Of a stretch of 64,000 nt of DNA, positions 63,438 through 64,000 are shown one piece after another (position 1 is the stretch's first letter; every line of letters begins with the position of its first letter). The position numbers and the translations under genes are program-made. The DNA comes from an uncultured Pelagibacteraceae bacterium (lineage in GTDB: Bacteria > Pseudomonadota > Alphaproteobacteria > Pelagibacterales > Pelagibacteraceae): NCBI GenBank assembly GCA_902543405.1, contig CACBYC010000003.1, positions 1 to 64,000 on the forward strand. The letters run 5' to 3'. The notes below the pieces were generated by a model, which saw only the letters and a list, made by a program, of their open reading frames with translations, ran no database searches and was not told the origin of the DNA.

Positions 63438-64000
63438 ATGAAAAAACAAAAGAAGATTGTACTCGCCTATTCAGGTGGTTTGGATACGTCTATCATTCTT
63501 AAATGGCTTCAGGAAAATTATGATGCTGAAGTTATAGCATACACTGCTGATGTTGGGCAGGAAATGGATAGAAAAAAAATAATTAAGAATGCAAAAAAAT
63601 TGGGAGTTAAAAAAATCATATTTCAAGATCTAAAAAACATTTTTGTTAAAGATTATGTGTATCCTATGATAAGAGGTCATGCTCTTTATGAGGGTGTTTA
63701 TTTATTAGGTACATCTATTGCAAGACCACTGATTGCAAAAGATCAAATCAGGGTTGCTAAAAAATTTAATGCTTATGCTGTCTCACATGGTTCGACAGGA
63801 AAAGGAAATGATCAAGTTAGATTTGAATTGGGATATCATTACTTTGGTCCTAAAATTAAAATAATTGCACCATGGAGAATTTGGAAATTAAAATCAAGAA
63901 CAGATCTAATCAATTATGCAAAAAAATATGGAATATCAATTCCAAAAGATAAAAAAGGTGCGCCACCTTTCTCTGTTGATGATAATTTATTTCATACTTC
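63438..64000 (+). CDS. argG: Argininosuccinate synthase, 5' part (runs off window; not in the ORF track)
   Basis: ATG at 63438; [45 protein letters not shown]. Confidence 0.96.
   Translation, partial: MKKQKKIVLAYSGGLDTSIILKWLQENYDAEVIAYTADVGQEMDRKKIIKNAKKLGVKKIIFQDLKNIFVKDYVYPMIRGHALYEGVYLLGTSIARPLIAKDQIRVAKKFNAYAVSHGSTGKGNDQVRFELGYHYFGPKIKIIAPWRIWKLKSRTDLINYAKKYGISIPKDKKGAPPFSVDDNLFHT

Overview
This 64 kb window is AT-rich, very gene-dense, and looks like a SAR11 / 'Candidatus Pelagibacter'-type alphaproteobacterial chromosome. That assignment is an inference from gene content, low GC and minimal spacers. Main content, in order: priA; a TPR-sulfotransferase; a contiguous TCA supercluster (lpd-sucB-sucA-sucD-sucC-mdh-mmsA-sdhB-sdhA-sdhD-sdhC-asd); DMSP demethylation genes (dmdA, dmdB-like, dmdC-like); leuB-leuD-leuC; rplS-trmD-rpsP-ffh; divergent dapF-ftsY; a GGT / acyl-CoA synthetase / PanE-like trio; a TRAP transporter; a sugar/polyol-type ABC transporter followed by a 2-hydroxyacid / amino-acid oxidoreductase island; a ccm cytochrome c maturation operon; and hspQ, yciB, a DUF2794 gene, a BI-1 family gene, an aldo/keto reductase, an IalB-like gene and the 5' end of argG. 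I saw no tRNA, rRNA, CRISPR array or mobile element. The strongest non-coding signal is a GC-rich multibranched RNA in the ffh leader. It matches the location of a candidate structured RNA reported ahead of ffh in Cand. P. ubique. Other items worth checking are hairpins placed between the substrate-binding-protein gene and the permease genes in both transport operons, a DctM protein with a ~320-aa coiled-coil C-terminal extension, an ABC ATPase pair with one degenerate signature motif, low-complexity tails on S16 and L19 with no rimM at the locus, and an unexplained element upstream of ccmC.
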